A stretch of 64,000 nucleotides of DNA from assembly GCF_009362735.1 (NCBI RefSeq), contig NZ_WHNP01000014.1, positions 62,300 through 126,299 on the forward strand, given 5' to 3'. This document shows positions 1-8,947 of the stretch, one piece after another (the stretch's first letter is position 1; every line of letters begins with the position of its first letter). Made by a program: the position numbers and the translations under genes. Source of the stretch: Paraburkholderia franconis. GTDB taxonomy: Bacteria; Pseudomonadota; Gammaproteobacteria; Burkholderiales; Burkholderiaceae. The notes beneath the pieces are model-generated. The model was not told the DNA's origin, ran no database searches, and saw only the letters and a program-made list of their open reading frames with translations.

Positions 1-255
1 CGCAAGCTGCTGGTCCATCATCGACGTGAAGGTCGCCGTGTCGTGCGAATCGAACGGGCCGTCGGACGGCGTTGCGTCGCGCATGCTCTTCAACATCATC
101 TGCGTGAAGACGGCATCGAACTGCTTCGCCGCCGACTTCATCGCCTCGCGCGGATTCGCGGCCGCCTGGGCGCGCATCGCGTCGAAGCCCTGCACGTCGA
201 GCGCAAAGCGGTTCGTCAGGTCATTCGCTGCGTTGCGTGTCGTGTCGGAGTTCAT
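1..255 (-). CDS. flgJ: Flagellar rod assembly protein FlgJ, N-terminal part (cut by window edge)
   Basis: The first 85 codons are present; the rest lies beyond the window start. FlgJ is a periplasmic rod-capping protein that guides rod polymerisation and, in most beta- and gamma-proteobacteria, also carries a C-terminal peptidoglycan hydrolase domain. The visible part has the rod-binding N-terminal character: AAKQFDAVFTQMMLKSMRDA matches the conserved core of the rod-binding domain (residues about 40-60). The ATG lies 12 bases after the flgI stop, so it is the last visible gene of the flgBCDEFGHIJ operon. Whether the muramidase domain is present cannot be seen here. Confidence 0.9.
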   Translation of the reverse strand, partial: MNSDTTRNAANDLTNRFALDVQGFDAMRAQAAANPREAMKSAAKQFDAVFTQMMLKSMRDATPSDGPFDSHDTATFTSMMDQQLA

Positions 256-267
256 TCTCGTTGTTCC

Positions 268-1452
268 TTAGATGATCTCAAGGTCGGCGCGCAGTGCACC
301 CGCTGCCTTCATGGCCTGGAGGATCGACATCAGGTCGGCGGGCGTCGCGCCGAGCGCGTTGAGCGCCTTCACCACTTCCGCGAGATTCGCGCCCGCCGTG
401 ACGAGCTTGAGCGCGCCGTTGTCCTGCTTCATCGAAATCTGCGACTGCTGCGCGACCACCGTCTGGCCGTTCGAGAACGCGCCCGGCTGGCTCACGACGG
501 GCTGCGTATTGACGATCACGGACAGATTGCCGTGCGCGACCGCGCAGCTTTGCAGCGTGACCATCTGGTTCATCACGATGGAGCCCGTGCGCGCGTTCAG
601 GATCACCTTCGCGGCGGCCTGCGCGGGCTTCACGTCGAGGTTCTGCAACTGCGCCATGAACGAGACCTGCTGCGCCGGATCGGCGGGCGCGCGCAGCTGG
701 ATCGTGCGGCCGTCGAGCGCAACGGCCGTGCCGAAGCCGAACGCGTTGTTGATCGCGGACGTCACGCGCTGCGTCGTGTCGTAGTCCATGTCGTTGAGTT
801 CGAGCTGCATCGTGCCCGCCTGCGAGATCGTCGTCGGCACCGAGCGCTCGACGATCGCGCCGCCCGCGATGCGGCCCGCCGCAAGCTGGTTCACCTGCAC
901 GCGGCTGCCGTTCGCGCTTGCGCCCGCGCCGCCGACGGCCATGTTGCCCTGCGCGAGCGCATACACCGCGCCGTCCGCGCCCTTGAGCGGCGTGAGCAGC
1001 AGCGTGCCGCCGCGCAGGCTCTTCGCGTTGCCGAGCGACGATACCGTGACGTCGATCGCTTCGCCGGGACGCGCGAACGCGGGCAGCGAGGCCGTCACCA
1101 TCACGGCCGCGACGTTCTTCAGCTGCATGCTGGAGAGCGCATTCGCGCCCGAGTTGCTCGCGCCCGCCTGCTGGTTGTTGATCGAGATGCCGAGGTTCGC
1201 GAGCATGTTCGCGAGCGTCTGCGTCGTGAACGGCGTCTGCATCGTCTGGTCGCCCGTGCCGTCGAGACCGACGACGAGGCCATAGCCGATCAGCGGGTTA
1301 TCGCGCACGCCCTGGATCTGCACGAGGTCTTTCAGGCGCTCGGCGTGCGCGACGTGCGTCGTGACGGGCAGCGCCGCGCAGGCGAGCGCGATCACGGCCA
1401 GTGCGCGCGTCGCGAAGCTGAAAACCGGGCCGAAGAGAGAAACGGTACGCAT
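268..1452 (-). CDS. flgI: Flagellar P-ring protein FlgI
   Basis: This 394-residue periplasmic protein forms the P ring around the rod in the peptidoglycan layer. A signal peptide is visible at residues 1 to about 34 (hydrophobic ALAVIALACAALPVTTHVAHA, cleaved after AHA). The mature start ERLKDLVQIQGVRDNPLIGY and the GLVVGLDGTGDQ motif are the signature of FlgI, and the length fits the family (about 365-390). The chosen ATG gives the signal peptide directly. The frame stays open further upstream, but only by running through flgH, so that longer reading is an artefact. It follows flgH by 2 bases. Confidence 0.97.
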   Translation of the reverse strand: MRTVSLFGPVFSFATRALAVIALACAALPVTTHVAHAERLKDLVQIQGVRDNPLIGYGLVVGLDGTGDQTMQTPFTTQTLANMLANLGISINNQQAGASNSGANALSSMQLKNVAAVMVTASLPAFARPGEAIDVTVSSLGNAKSLRGGTLLLTPLKGADGAVYALAQGNMAVGGAGASANGSRVQVNQLAAGRIAGGAIVERSVPTTISQAGTMQLELNDMDYDTTQRVTSAINNAFGFGTAVALDGRTIQLRAPADPAQQVSFMAQLQNLDVKPAQAAAKVILNARTGSIVMNQMVTLQSCAVAHGNLSVIVNTQPVVSQPGAFSNGQTVVAQQSQISMKQDNGALKLVTAGANLAEVVKALNALGATPADLMSILQAMKAAGALRADLEII

Positions 1453-1454
1453 GA

Positions 1455-2165
1455 TCACCACGGCGCGACGTTGAGGAAGAAGCGTTGCAGCCAGCCCATG
1501 TTCTCGGCTTCGTCGATATAGCCCTTCGCCGAGTATTCGATCTTCGCGTCCGCTACCTGCGTCGAGTAGACGGCGTTCAGGCCGTTGATCGTGTTCGGAT
1601 TGACGACGCCCGAGAAACGCACGAACTCGTTGCCCTGATTGATCAGCATCTGCTTTTCGCCGCTCACGACGAGATTGCCGTTCGGCAGCACGTTCGTCAC
1701 CGTGACGGTGATCGTGCCGTTGAACGTGTTCGCCGCGCTCGCGCCGCCCGCTGCCTTGAACGTGTTGTCGCCGCTCGCGTCGAGGTTGACCTTGCCGAAG
1801 AAGCCGCTCAAAAACCCGGCCGTCGGCACGCCGAATTTCGTCGTGCCGTCGCGGTTCGCGTTGGCGCCCGACGATTTCGTCGCGTTGATGTTTTCGGCGA
1901 TGACGATGGTCAGGATGTCGCCGACGTTGCGCGGACGCTGGTCTTCGAACAGCGGCCGGCCAGCGTACCCCGGGTTGTAGATCGAGCCGGGCGTCTGCAG
2001 CGACGGCGGCGTTGGCGGAAGCGCCGACATCGGCTGCTGGGTGATCGGCTGCTTCGGCACGAGCCCGCAGCCGCCGAGCGCGGCTGCGAGCGCGCCGGCG
2101 CACGCGAGCATCGAGGCTGCCCGCGCGCTGCGCAGAAGGACCGAAGTACGGGTGAGGTGCGACAT
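1455..2165 (-). CDS. flgH: Flagellar L-ring lipoprotein FlgH
   Basis: This 236-residue outer-membrane lipoprotein forms the L ring. The N-terminus is a type II signal: SHLTRTSVLLRSARAASM, a hydrophobic stretch, then the lipobox LGGC around residue 33. The body contains LFEDQRPRNVGDILTIVIAE, the best conserved block of FlgH, and ends with the usual YIDEAENMGWLQRFFLNVAPW-type tail. The frame extends 11 codons upstream, but the ATG at 2165 gives a normal lipoprotein signal and is preferred. It sits between flgG (46 bases upstream) and flgI. Confidence 0.96.
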   Translation of the reverse strand: MSHLTRTSVLLRSARAASMLACAGALAAALGGCGLVPKQPITQQPMSALPPTPPSLQTPGSIYNPGYAGRPLFEDQRPRNVGDILTIVIAENINATKSSGANANRDGTTKFGVPTAGFLSGFFGKVNLDASGDNTFKAAGGASAANTFNGTITVTVTNVLPNGNLVVSGEKQMLINQGNEFVRFSGVVNPNTINGLNAVYSTQVADAKIEYSAKGYIDEAENMGWLQRFFLNVAPW

Positions 2166-2211
2166 CTTGATTACCGCCTGTTTGATTCCTGCTTTCAACA
2201 GCTCAGCCTGC

Positions 2212-3000
2212 TCAAACCGGCATCTGGCCGAGCGTCTGCAGCATCTGGTCCGACGTCGTCACGGCCTTGCTGTTGATTTCATACGCGCGCTGGGTCTGGA
2301 TCATGTTGACCAGCTCCTGCACGACGTTCACGTTCGACGCTTCGACGTAGCCCTGATTCAGCGTGCCCGCGCCGTTCAGGCCCGGCGTCGTGATGTTCGG
2401 CGCACCCGACGACGACGTCTCCGCGAACAGGTTTTCGCCCTTCGCGTCGAGGCCGACCGGGTTGATGAAGGTCGCCAGTTGCAGCGCGCCGATCTGCTGG
2501 GTGTTGCTCGAACCCGCGACCGTGATGGACACGGCGCCGTCGCTGCCGATCGTGAGCGACGTCGCGTTCTGCGGAATCGTGATCGCGGGCAGCACCTGGT
2601 AGCCGCTCGACGTGACGAGCTGGCCTTGCGCGTTGGTCTGGAACGAGCCGTCGCGCGTGTAGGCGTTCGTGCCGTCCGGCATCAGCACCTGGAAGAAGCC
2701 CTGGCCGTTGATCGCGACGTCCTTCGAGTTGCCCGTCTGCTGCAGGTTGCCCTGCGTGTACAGGCGCTCGGTCGCGACCTGCTGGACGCCCGTGCCGAGC
2801 TGGATGCCCGAGGGCAGTTCCGTCTGCTGCGTCGAGTTCGCGCCGGGCTGGCGGATCGTCTGATACAGCAGGTCTTCGAACACCGCGCGCGAGCCCTTGA
2901 AGCCATTCGTGCTGACGTTCGCGAGGTTGTTCGAGATCACGTCCATCTGCGCCTGTTGCGCGTTCATGCCCGTGGCGGCGATATAGAGTGAGCGGTTCAC
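2212..3000 (-). CDS. flgG: Flagellar distal rod protein FlgG
   Basis: This 262-residue distal rod protein forms the drive-shaft segment between proximal rod and hook. It has the family N-terminal rod motif SLYIAATGMNAQQAQMDVIS followed by NNLANVSTNGFKGSRAVFED, the central FlgF/G domain, and the C-terminal motif GYVEASNVNVVQELVNMIQT. Length is typical (E. coli 260). The 261 bases separating it from flgF hold an unusual cluster of hairpin repeats, listed separately, so the transcript between flgF and flgG would contain several stable stem-loops. Confidence 0.97.
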   Translation of the reverse strand: MNRSLYIAATGMNAQQAQMDVISNNLANVSTNGFKGSRAVFEDLLYQTIRQPGANSTQQTELPSGIQLGTGVQQVATERLYTQGNLQQTGNSKDVAINGQGFFQVLMPDGTNAYTRDGSFQTNAQGQLVTSSGYQVLPAITIPQNATSLTIGSDGAVSITVAGSSNTQQIGALQLATFINPVGLDAKGENLFAETSSSGAPNITTPGLNGAGTLNQGYVEASNVNVVQELVNMIQTQRAYEINSKAVTTSDQMLQTLGQMPV

Positions 3001-3016
3001 TGTTCTTCTCTCCTTT

Positions 3017-3209
3017 GTCGACCAGAGTTGGCGCTTTAGCGCCTTACTCTGGTCCCATGCTTCGCGGTCGACCAGAGTTGGCGCTTTAGTGCCTTACTCC
3101 GGTCCCATGCACTAGCGGTCGACCGGAGTTGGCGCTTTGGCTGTCGGCTGGAGTCAGTGCTTTAGCACTCACTCCAGCCCCATGCAGAGCACTTACTCCC
3201 GTCCCATGC
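3017..3209. repeat. Cluster of imperfect palindromic repeats between flgF and flgG
   Basis: Three hairpin units and a fourth fragment lie in tandem. Units at 3017-3060 and 3067-3110 share the pattern gtcgaccagagt, tggcgctttagygcc, ttactcyggtc, cccatgc. Each is a long stem (GACCAGAGT against ACTCTGGTC) enclosing a second stem (GGCGC, loop TTTA, GCGCC). The unit at 3118-3185 is a fused or partly deleted version whose inner part reads agtgctttagcact. A remnant at 3186-3209 retains only the right arm. Every copy ends in CCCATGC. The same family recurs at 26634-26723. This resembles REP/BIME-type dispersed elements. Confidence 0.85.
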
Positions 3210-3261
3210 AACCTGGTTGTGAACGCAGCGTCGTCGTGCGTTCCGTTGAATCGTTATCGGC

Positions 3262-4020
3262 TTAGCTGAAGTCGAGCAGCTTGTTCGCCGACTGCTCGTT
3301 CTGGTCGGCGGACTCGATCATCTTGGTCTGCATCTGGAACTGGCGAGCGTTGGTGATCATCGAGACCATCGCCGCCACCGGATTCACGTTGCTGCCCTCG
3401 AGCGCACCCGCCGCGACCACGACATTCGGATCGGCTTCCGCCGGATTGCCGTCAGCGGTGCGGAAAAGTCCGTCGTCGCCGCGCGTGAGCGAAGCGGGAT
3501 CGGGGTTCACCAGTTTCAGCTGGTCGACGATGGCGATCGACGTGGGCGGATCGCCCGGGATCAGCGCCGACACCGTGCCGTCGCGGCCGATCGTCACCTG
3601 CGAGCCGGGCGGCACCGACAGCGGGCCGCCGCCGCCCACGACGGGCATGTTGCTGGCCGTCACGAGCTGACCGTTTTCGTCGACGTGCAGGTTGCCCGCG
3701 CGCGTATAGGCCTCCGAGCCGTCCGGCGTCAGCACGGACAGCCAGCCCGGTCCCTGGACGGCGACGTCGAGCGGGTTGCCCGTCTGCTGGATCGGGCCGG
3801 GCGTGTAGTCCGCGCCCGGCGTCGACGACAGCACGAAAGTGCGCGTGGTGTCGTCCTGAATCGTGCTGCCGTCGCCGAACGCCATCGGCACGGCGCGGAA
3901 CGTCGCGAGCTGCGCGCGAAAGCCCGTGGTCGAGGTGTTCGCGAGGTTGTTCGCGACCACGGCCTGCTGTTCGAGCGCCTGCGTCGCGCCCGACATCGCG
4001 GTGTAGATGAGCCGGTCCAT
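3262..4020 (-). CDS. flgF: Flagellar proximal rod protein FlgF
   Basis: This 252-residue proximal rod subunit begins MDRLIYTAMSGATQALEQQA and continues with NNLANTSTTGFRAQLATFRA, the family's N-terminal rod motif. The C-terminus GSNVNPVAAMVSMITNARQF is the matching C-terminal rod motif. Length equals the E. coli protein (251). It lies 21 bases after flgE in the flg operon. The downstream spacer to flgG carries the palindromic repeat cluster. Confidence 0.97.
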   Translation of the reverse strand: MDRLIYTAMSGATQALEQQAVVANNLANTSTTGFRAQLATFRAVPMAFGDGSTIQDDTTRTFVLSSTPGADYTPGPIQQTGNPLDVAVQGPGWLSVLTPDGSEAYTRAGNLHVDENGQLVTASNMPVVGGGGPLSVPPGSQVTIGRDGTVSALIPGDPPTSIAIVDQLKLVNPDPASLTRGDDGLFRTADGNPAEADPNVVVAAGALEGSNVNPVAAMVSMITNARQFQMQTKMIESADQNEQSANKLLDFS

Positions 4021-4041
4021 GATGGTGTCGGTGCGTCAGCG

Positions 4042-5541
4042 TTACAGGTTGATGAGCGTCTGGTCGACGGCCTGCTGGGTCTTGATCGTCTGCGCGTTCG
4101 CCTGGTAATTGCGCTGCGCGGTGATCAGGTTCACCAGCTCGCTCGTCAGGTCGACGTTCGAGTTTTCGGTCGCGCCGCCTTGCAGCGAGCCGTGGTTCGT
4201 CGAGCCCGGCACCGCCACCACCGCGACGCCCGAAGCGGCCGTCGCCTGGAACTGGTTGTTGCCGAGGTTGATGAGGCCGTTCTGGTTCGCGAAGGTCGCG
4301 AGCGCGACCTGGCCGAGCGCCGCCGTCTGGCCGTTCGAGTAGTTGCCCGTGATGGTGCCGTCGGTGCCGATTGTGAAGTTGGTCAGCTGGCCGGCCGCAA
4401 AGCCGTCCTGCGTCAGCGAGTTCACGCCGTCCTTGCTGCCGAACTGCGTCGTGCCGCCGATCTTCAGCGTCAGCGTTTGCGGCGTCGACGAACCGTCGTT
4501 GTTCGGAATCTGGAACGCGAAGGCGAGATTCGACGTGGTCGCCATCGCCGAGTTCGTGCTGACCAGGTTGCCCGACGTATCGAAGCTCATCGTGCCGATG
4601 GGCGTCGTCGGCACGTTGCCGTCCTTGCCCGCATAGACGGTCCACGAGCCGGCTGCCGTCTTCACGAAGTACATGTCGACCTGCTGTTCGCCGCCGAGCG
4701 AATCGTAGACGGGCACGGAAGTCGTGTAGCTGTACGTCGTGTTGTCGTTTGGATCGAAGTTCTTGGCCGTCGGCGTGACGGTGATGCTATCCGTCGCCGT
4801 CGGCGTGCCCGCCAGCGTGATCGTTTCGCCGTTGCCGAGCTTGATCGGCGAGTTGCTGCTGAACGTGCCCGTCACGGGCGACGAGCCAGCCGCCGACGAC
4901 GTGACCGTGTAGCCGCCGGCACCGTCGAACGTGATCGTGTACGTGTCCGCGTTCGTGCCCTGCGTCGCGTCGGTGACGGTCACGCCGTTGCTCGATACAG
5001 TCCCGCTCGTGCCGGTCACGCTCGGCGTGCCGAGCACGAGCGCGTCCTGCGCGTTCAGGTTCAGGCCCGCCGTGATGGTCTGCGTGGCCGTCGGCGCGAT
5101 ATTCGTCGTCGGCACCTGCAGCGGCACCGTGCCCGCCGTGTTGATGATGCCGTTCTTGTTGGCCGCGTAGCCCATCAGCTTCAGGCCGTCGGCGTTGACG
5201 ATGTAGCCGTTCTTGTCGAGCTGGAACACGCCGTTGCGCGAGTACGTCACCGAGCCGTTGTTCGACATCTGGAAGAAGCCGTTGCCGTTGATCGCGACGT
5301 GCAGCGCGATGTCATCGCTCGAAATCGTGCCTTGCGAGAAGTTCTGCTCGACTTCCGACATGCGCGTGCCGATGCCGATCTGATTGTTGACGGCCGTCGC
5401 GACCGAGTTCGCGTACATGTCGGCGAACTGCGCCTGGCCTTGCTTGAAGCCGACGGTGTTTGCGTTCGCGATGTTGTTGCCGATGACGTCGAGGTCGCTC
5501 GAAGCGCCCCCCAGTCCGCTCAACCCTTGCTGATAACCCAT
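4042..5541 (-). CDS. flgE: Flagellar hook protein FlgE
   Basis: This 499-residue hook subunit has N-terminal D0 motif SDLDVIGNNIANANTVGFKQ (residues about 15-35) and C-terminal motif SNVDLTSELVNLITAQRNYQ. The middle is rich in Thr, Ser, Gly and Asn, as expected for surface D1/D2 hook domains, and is longer than in E. coli (402 residues), which is common in beta-proteobacteria. It is exported through the flagellar type III system, assembles on the FlgD cap, and precedes the rod genes flgF and flgG. Confidence 0.97.
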   Translation of the reverse strand: MGYQQGLSGLGGASSDLDVIGNNIANANTVGFKQGQAQFADMYANSVATAVNNQIGIGTRMSEVEQNFSQGTISSDDIALHVAINGNGFFQMSNNGSVTYSRNGVFQLDKNGYIVNADGLKLMGYAANKNGIINTAGTVPLQVPTTNIAPTATQTITAGLNLNAQDALVLGTPSVTGTSGTVSSNGVTVTDATQGTNADTYTITFDGAGGYTVTSSAAGSSPVTGTFSSNSPIKLGNGETITLAGTPTATDSITVTPTAKNFDPNDNTTYSYTTSVPVYDSLGGEQQVDMYFVKTAAGSWTVYAGKDGNVPTTPIGTMSFDTSGNLVSTNSAMATTSNLAFAFQIPNNDGSSTPQTLTLKIGGTTQFGSKDGVNSLTQDGFAAGQLTNFTIGTDGTITGNYSNGQTAALGQVALATFANQNGLINLGNNQFQATAASGVAVVAVPGSTNHGSLQGGATENSNVDLTSELVNLITAQRNYQANAQTIKTQQAVDQTLINL

Positions 5542-5574
5542 GAAGGTCTCCGTATCCCGTGATGCCGAATGCGT

Positions 5575-6288
5575 TTAGATGATGGCGGCGACCGTCGACA
5601 GGCCGACCGTCTTGCCGTTCGAAAGGACGAGACCAGGCGTGCCGTCCGTCTGCTTGATGACCCCTTGCACCGTGGCCGCCGACAGCGTGGCGGGCGAACC
5701 CGTGCCGCTTGCCGACGTGCTGGTGGCGGTGAACGTGTACGTGCCGTCGGGCAGCGCGTTGCCGCTCTTGTCGACGGGCGTCCAGCCGATGGGAATCGTG
5801 CCCGCCGACTGCTTGCCGAGATCGATCGTGTTGACCACCTGGCCCGCCGAGTTCTTCACCGTGATCTGCACGTCCGTCGCGTCGGACGCGAGCGTGACGC
5901 CGAAGCCCGTCGCCTTGCCCGACGCCACCGAGAAGTTGTCGCCCGGCGCGAGCACCGTCGAGCTGATGAGGTTCGCGGCCTGTGTCTGCTGGTTCGTCGT
6001 GAGCTGCGACGCGAGCGACGTCAGCGACGTGTTCAGCTGCTGGATGCCCGTCACCGTGTTGATCTCGGCGAGCTGCGAGGTCATCTGCGAGCTGTCCATC
6101 GGATTCGTCGGGTCCTGGTTCTTCATCTGCGCGATGAGCAGTTGCAGGAACGTGTTCTGCAGATCGCTGCCCGACGTCGTACCCGCAGCGCTGCTCGACG
6201 ACGACGCGCTCTTCGTGCCGTTCATCGTGTCGAGCAGCGTCTGCGACACCGTCGCGCCGTTGTTGCCGATAGTGGTTTGCGTAGTCAA
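5575..6288 (-). CDS. flgD: Flagellar hook-capping protein FlgD
   Basis: This 237-residue hook cap scaffold is needed for FlgE polymerisation. The N-terminal region contains LQNTFLQLLIAQMKNQDPTN and PMDSSQMTSQLAEINTVTGI, the hallmark of the FlgD core. The C-terminal half has the FlgD Ig-like/Tudor region with the pattern W-P-V-D-K-S-G-N-A-L-P-D-G-T-Y. It lies between flgC (11 bases) and flgE (33 bases) and is not part of the final organelle. Confidence 0.96.
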   Translation of the reverse strand: MTTQTTIGNNGATVSQTLLDTMNGTKSASSSSSAAGTTSGSDLQNTFLQLLIAQMKNQDPTNPMDSSQMTSQLAEINTVTGIQQLNTSLTSLASQLTTNQQTQAANLISSTVLAPGDNFSVASGKATGFGVTLASDATDVQITVKNSAGQVVNTIDLGKQSAGTIPIGWTPVDKSGNALPDGTYTFTATSTSASGTGSPATLSAATVQGVIKQTDGTPGLVLSNGKTVGLSTVAAII

Positions 6289-6299
6289 GAAGGCTCTCC

Positions 6300-6725
6300 T
6301 CAGGTTCCGATCGTGAGCGTCTTCAGCATCAGCTGTTTCGCGGTGTTGAGCGTTTCGACGTTGGCCTGGTAGGAGCGCGAAGCCGAAATCATGTTGACCA
6401 TTTCCTGTACGGGGTCGACGTTGGGCAGCGTCACGTAACCGTTTGCGTCGGCGGCCGGATTGCCGGGGTCATACGACGTTTTCATCGGCGTCGGATCGTC
6501 GATGACGCCCTTCACCTGCACGCCGCCGATCTGCTGGCCCGAGCCCGCGCGCGCGCCGCCGATGGGGTTGACGGCGAACACGACCTGCTTCGCCTTGTAC
6601 GGCTTGCCGTCGGGGCCCGTCGTACTGTCGGCGTTCGCGAGGTTCGACGCCGTCACGTTCAGGCGCTGCGACTCCGCGGACATCGCCGAGCCGGCGACGT
6701 TGAAAATGTTCATCAGGGATGGCAT
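6300..6725 (-). CDS. flgC: Flagellar basal-body rod protein FlgC
   Basis: This 141-residue proximal rod subunit starts MPSLMNIFNVAGSAMSAESQ and continues RLNVTASNLANADSTTGPDG. This is the FlgC N-terminal motif with the characteristic KPYKAKQVVF block. The C-terminal motif VDPVQEMVNMISASRSYQAN is also present. Length fits (E. coli 134). It follows flgB after a 108-base gap, the widest spacing in this part of the operon apart from the flgF-flgG repeats. Confidence 0.97.
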   Translation of the reverse strand: MPSLMNIFNVAGSAMSAESQRLNVTASNLANADSTTGPDGKPYKAKQVVFAVNPIGGARAGSGQQIGGVQVKGVIDDPTPMKTSYDPGNPAADANGYVTLPNVDPVQEMVNMISASRSYQANVETLNTAKQLMLKTLTIGT

Positions 6726-6833
6726 GGCTTTTCGACCTCTCTTGCCGGCGCACCGGCGTCTGATCCCGTAGCGTTCTGGTTTTTAGCGTTGATCCAGCGC
6801 GCCGCCGCCTGTGCCGGCCGCAGCGCAGTTCCA

Positions 6834-7325
6834 TCAGCTGTTCGACGTGATCGCCGCCAGCATCGATTTGATCTGTTGCGACAGCACCGTCATGCCCGCC
6901 TCGAAGTGCAGCGAGTTGTCGGCGAACTGCACGCGCTCGGCATCGAGATCGACGGTGTTGCCGTCGAGCGCGGGCTGCGTCGGAATCCGGTAGGCGACCT
7001 TGCCGAAGTCGTCGGTCGGGCCGCCCGTCGCGATGAGACGCGCCTTGCCCGTCATGTGGCCGGCTTCCGTCGACGCCATCGACATGCCCTGGGTCACGCC
7101 CGCCGGCCTGGTCATCGCGAGCGTTGCGTTGTTCGACGCGCCTGCCGTCGTGCCGCCACTTTTCTTCAGCGAGCCAGCGAGCGCCGACGCGAAGTCGATG
7201 TCGCGCGCCTTGTAGCCGGGCGTGTCGGCATTCGCGACGTTCGACGACAGCAGCTCCTGCCGCCAGGCGCGCACGTCGAGCGCCTGGCGGCCAAAGGCAA
7301 ATTCGGCATCGAGTTTGTCGAGCAT
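6834..7325 (-). CDS. flgB: Flagellar basal-body rod protein FlgB
   Basis: This 163-residue proximal rod subunit is the first gene of the flgBCDEFGHIJ operon. Motifs include LSSNVANADTPGYKARDIDF near residues 28-47 and a C-terminal block FEAGMTVLSQQIKSMLAAIT. It is divergent from flgA, and the 239 bases between the two starts must hold both class II (FlhDC-dependent) promoters. No single clear sigma-70 site was picked out there. Confidence 0.96.
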   Translation of the reverse strand: MLDKLDAEFAFGRQALDVRAWRQELLSSNVANADTPGYKARDIDFASALAGSLKKSGGTTAGASNNATLAMTRPAGVTQGMSMASTEAGHMTGKARLIATGGPTDDFGKVAYRIPTQPALDGNTVDLDAERVQFADNSLHFEAGMTVLSQQIKSMLAAITSNS

Positions 7326-7564
7326 TGAGTTCTCCGTTGAACGGTCCGAGGCCCCCGTTCGCTCGCGCCGATCCGCGCTGTTTCGTAGCAGGCGTTTCGT
7401 CCACGCGGGCCGGGATGGCCTTTTCGCATGTGGTGCATCTTATGAGCGTGGCGCAAGACTTAATCGGACGAATAGCCGGGGAAGGACGCCTCTATTCACC
7501 GTTTCTGCGAGGTGGCCTATCTCTAGAATGCGATTCGTACCGATGCATCAGATGGAGAACGACC

Positions 7565-8896
7565 ATGCCCTCGCCTGCCGCCACCGCTTCGCGCCACGCT
7601 CGCCGCGCGGGGGTGCGCGCTGTCCGCACGCTGTCGGCGATGGTGCTGGTCGGCGCTTGTGCCGTCGTCTCGCATGCGCAGGCGCAGGAGAACGGCGGTC
7701 CCATCGTGATCGCCGGACCGGCAGAGAAGAATCCCGCCGAACTGCAAGCGATGGCCGAGCGCATGAATGCGCCCGCGCCGCGCGGCACTGCGCCGGCCGT
7801 CGCTGCGCCTGCCGCTGTTGCTCCCGGTGTCGCTGCCGTGCCTGCGCCTGCCGTTGTGCCACCCATGCTCGGCCCGAATTCTCGCAACGATGCCGACCGC
7901 TTCGCGCAAGCCGCGCACGCCGATGGCGCGATCGTGATTCCCGGCGCTGCCGACGCCGTCGCGCAGAGGGAACCCACCGTCGCGGCAAAGGCGCCGGGCA
8001 TGATGCGCGTGAGCCTGCAACCGGCCTCGCGTCAGGTGCTGCCCGTCGTGGTCGCGCCGGCCCAGCCCGCCGCCCGTCAGACAGCGGGCGTGCAACCGAT
8101 CGCCGTGAATCCTCCCGCTGGCAATGCATTCCCGAATGCAGCGACGGCGCAGCCTCGCGGCATCGCGCGCAATAACGCGGCTGCGTCCGCGCCGGCCATT
8201 GCTGCGCCGACGCAAGTTCAGGTTCAGGCGCAGGCTCAAGCGGCTGCGCAACCCGCCGCGCCCGTGCCCGCTGGACAGCAGGACGGCGAATCGATCCGCC
8301 GGGCCGCGCTCGCCTATCTTCAACAGCAATCGGCGGGATTGCCGGGCAAGGTCGAAATCAGCGTGGCGACGGTGTTTCCGCGCGGTCTCGCGGCATGCAC
8401 GACGCTCGAACCGTTCATGCCGACGGGCGCGCGCCTGTGGGGTCGTACGACGGTCGGCGTGCGCTGTGCTAGCGAGCGTCCGTGGACGCTTTATCTGCAG
8501 GCGAAGGTGTCGGTGCACGCGACTTACTTCCTGGCGTCGCGCGCGATCGGTCCGGGCGAACTGCTGACAGCCGCCGACCTCGTCGCCCGCGACGGCGATC
8601 TGACGCTCCTGCCGCAAGCCGTGATCACCGATCCCGCGCAGGCAGTCGGCTCGGTCGCGCTGATGCGCGTGTCGGCGGGCCTGCCGTTGCGCCGGGACAT
8701 GCTAAAGAGCGCCGAGTCGGTGACGATCGGCCAGTCGGTCAAAGTGGTCGCGCAGGGCCAGGGCTTTTCGATTTCGGCGGAAGGCAGCGTGATGAACAAT
8801 GCGTCGCCCGGCCAGCCGGTGAAGGTGAAGATGGCGAGCGGACAGATCGTGCAGGGCATCGTGAAAGACGGTGGAACCGTCGAAATTCAGCTCTGA
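7565..8896 (+). CDS. flgA: Flagellar P-ring assembly chaperone FlgA (long N-terminal linker)
   Basis: This 443-residue periplasmic chaperone for P-ring assembly is about twice the length of the E. coli protein (219). A signal peptide is visible at residues 1 to about 40 (LSAMVLVGACAVVSHAQAQ). Residues about 50-235 form an Ala/Pro/Gln-rich linker of low complexity. The last 200 residues are the conserved FlgA/SAF part: GELLTAADLVARDGDLTLLP, SAGLPLRRDMLKS and the end SGQIVQGIVKDGGTVEIQL. The ATG at 7565 follows gatggagaacgacc, a usable ribosome site, and gives the signal peptide. It heads the flgA-flgM-flgN cluster. Confidence 0.93.
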   Translation: MPSPAATASRHARRAGVRAVRTLSAMVLVGACAVVSHAQAQENGGPIVIAGPAEKNPAELQAMAERMNAPAPRGTAPAVAAPAAVAPGVAAVPAPAVVPPMLGPNSRNDADRFAQAAHADGAIVIPGAADAVAQREPTVAAKAPGMMRVSLQPASRQVLPVVVAPAQPAARQTAGVQPIAVNPPAGNAFPNAATAQPRGIARNNAAASAPAIAAPTQVQVQAQAQAAAQPAAPVPAGQQDGESIRRAALAYLQQQSAGLPGKVEISVATVFPRGLAACTTLEPFMPTGARLWGRTTVGVRCASERPWTLYLQAKVSVHATYFLASRAIGPGELLTAADLVARDGDLTLLPQAVITDPAQAVGSVALMRVSAGLPLRRDMLKSAESVTIGQSVKVVAQGQGFSISAEGSVMNNASPGQPVKVKMASGQIVQGIVKDGGTVEIQL

Positions 8897-8947
8897 AGGC
8901 GTGCCGCGCCCGGTTACAACTTGAAATACGTGTCTGATCGATTGCGC

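Noticed and set aside
3017..3209. CRISPR array
   Set aside because: The repeats are palindromic hairpins separated by only a few bases and vary between copies; there are no spacers and no cas genes.
3685..5562. Long plus-strand frame opposite flgF and flgE
   Set aside because: Arg/Val/Asp-rich shadow sequence without a family pattern; the minus-strand genes explain the region.
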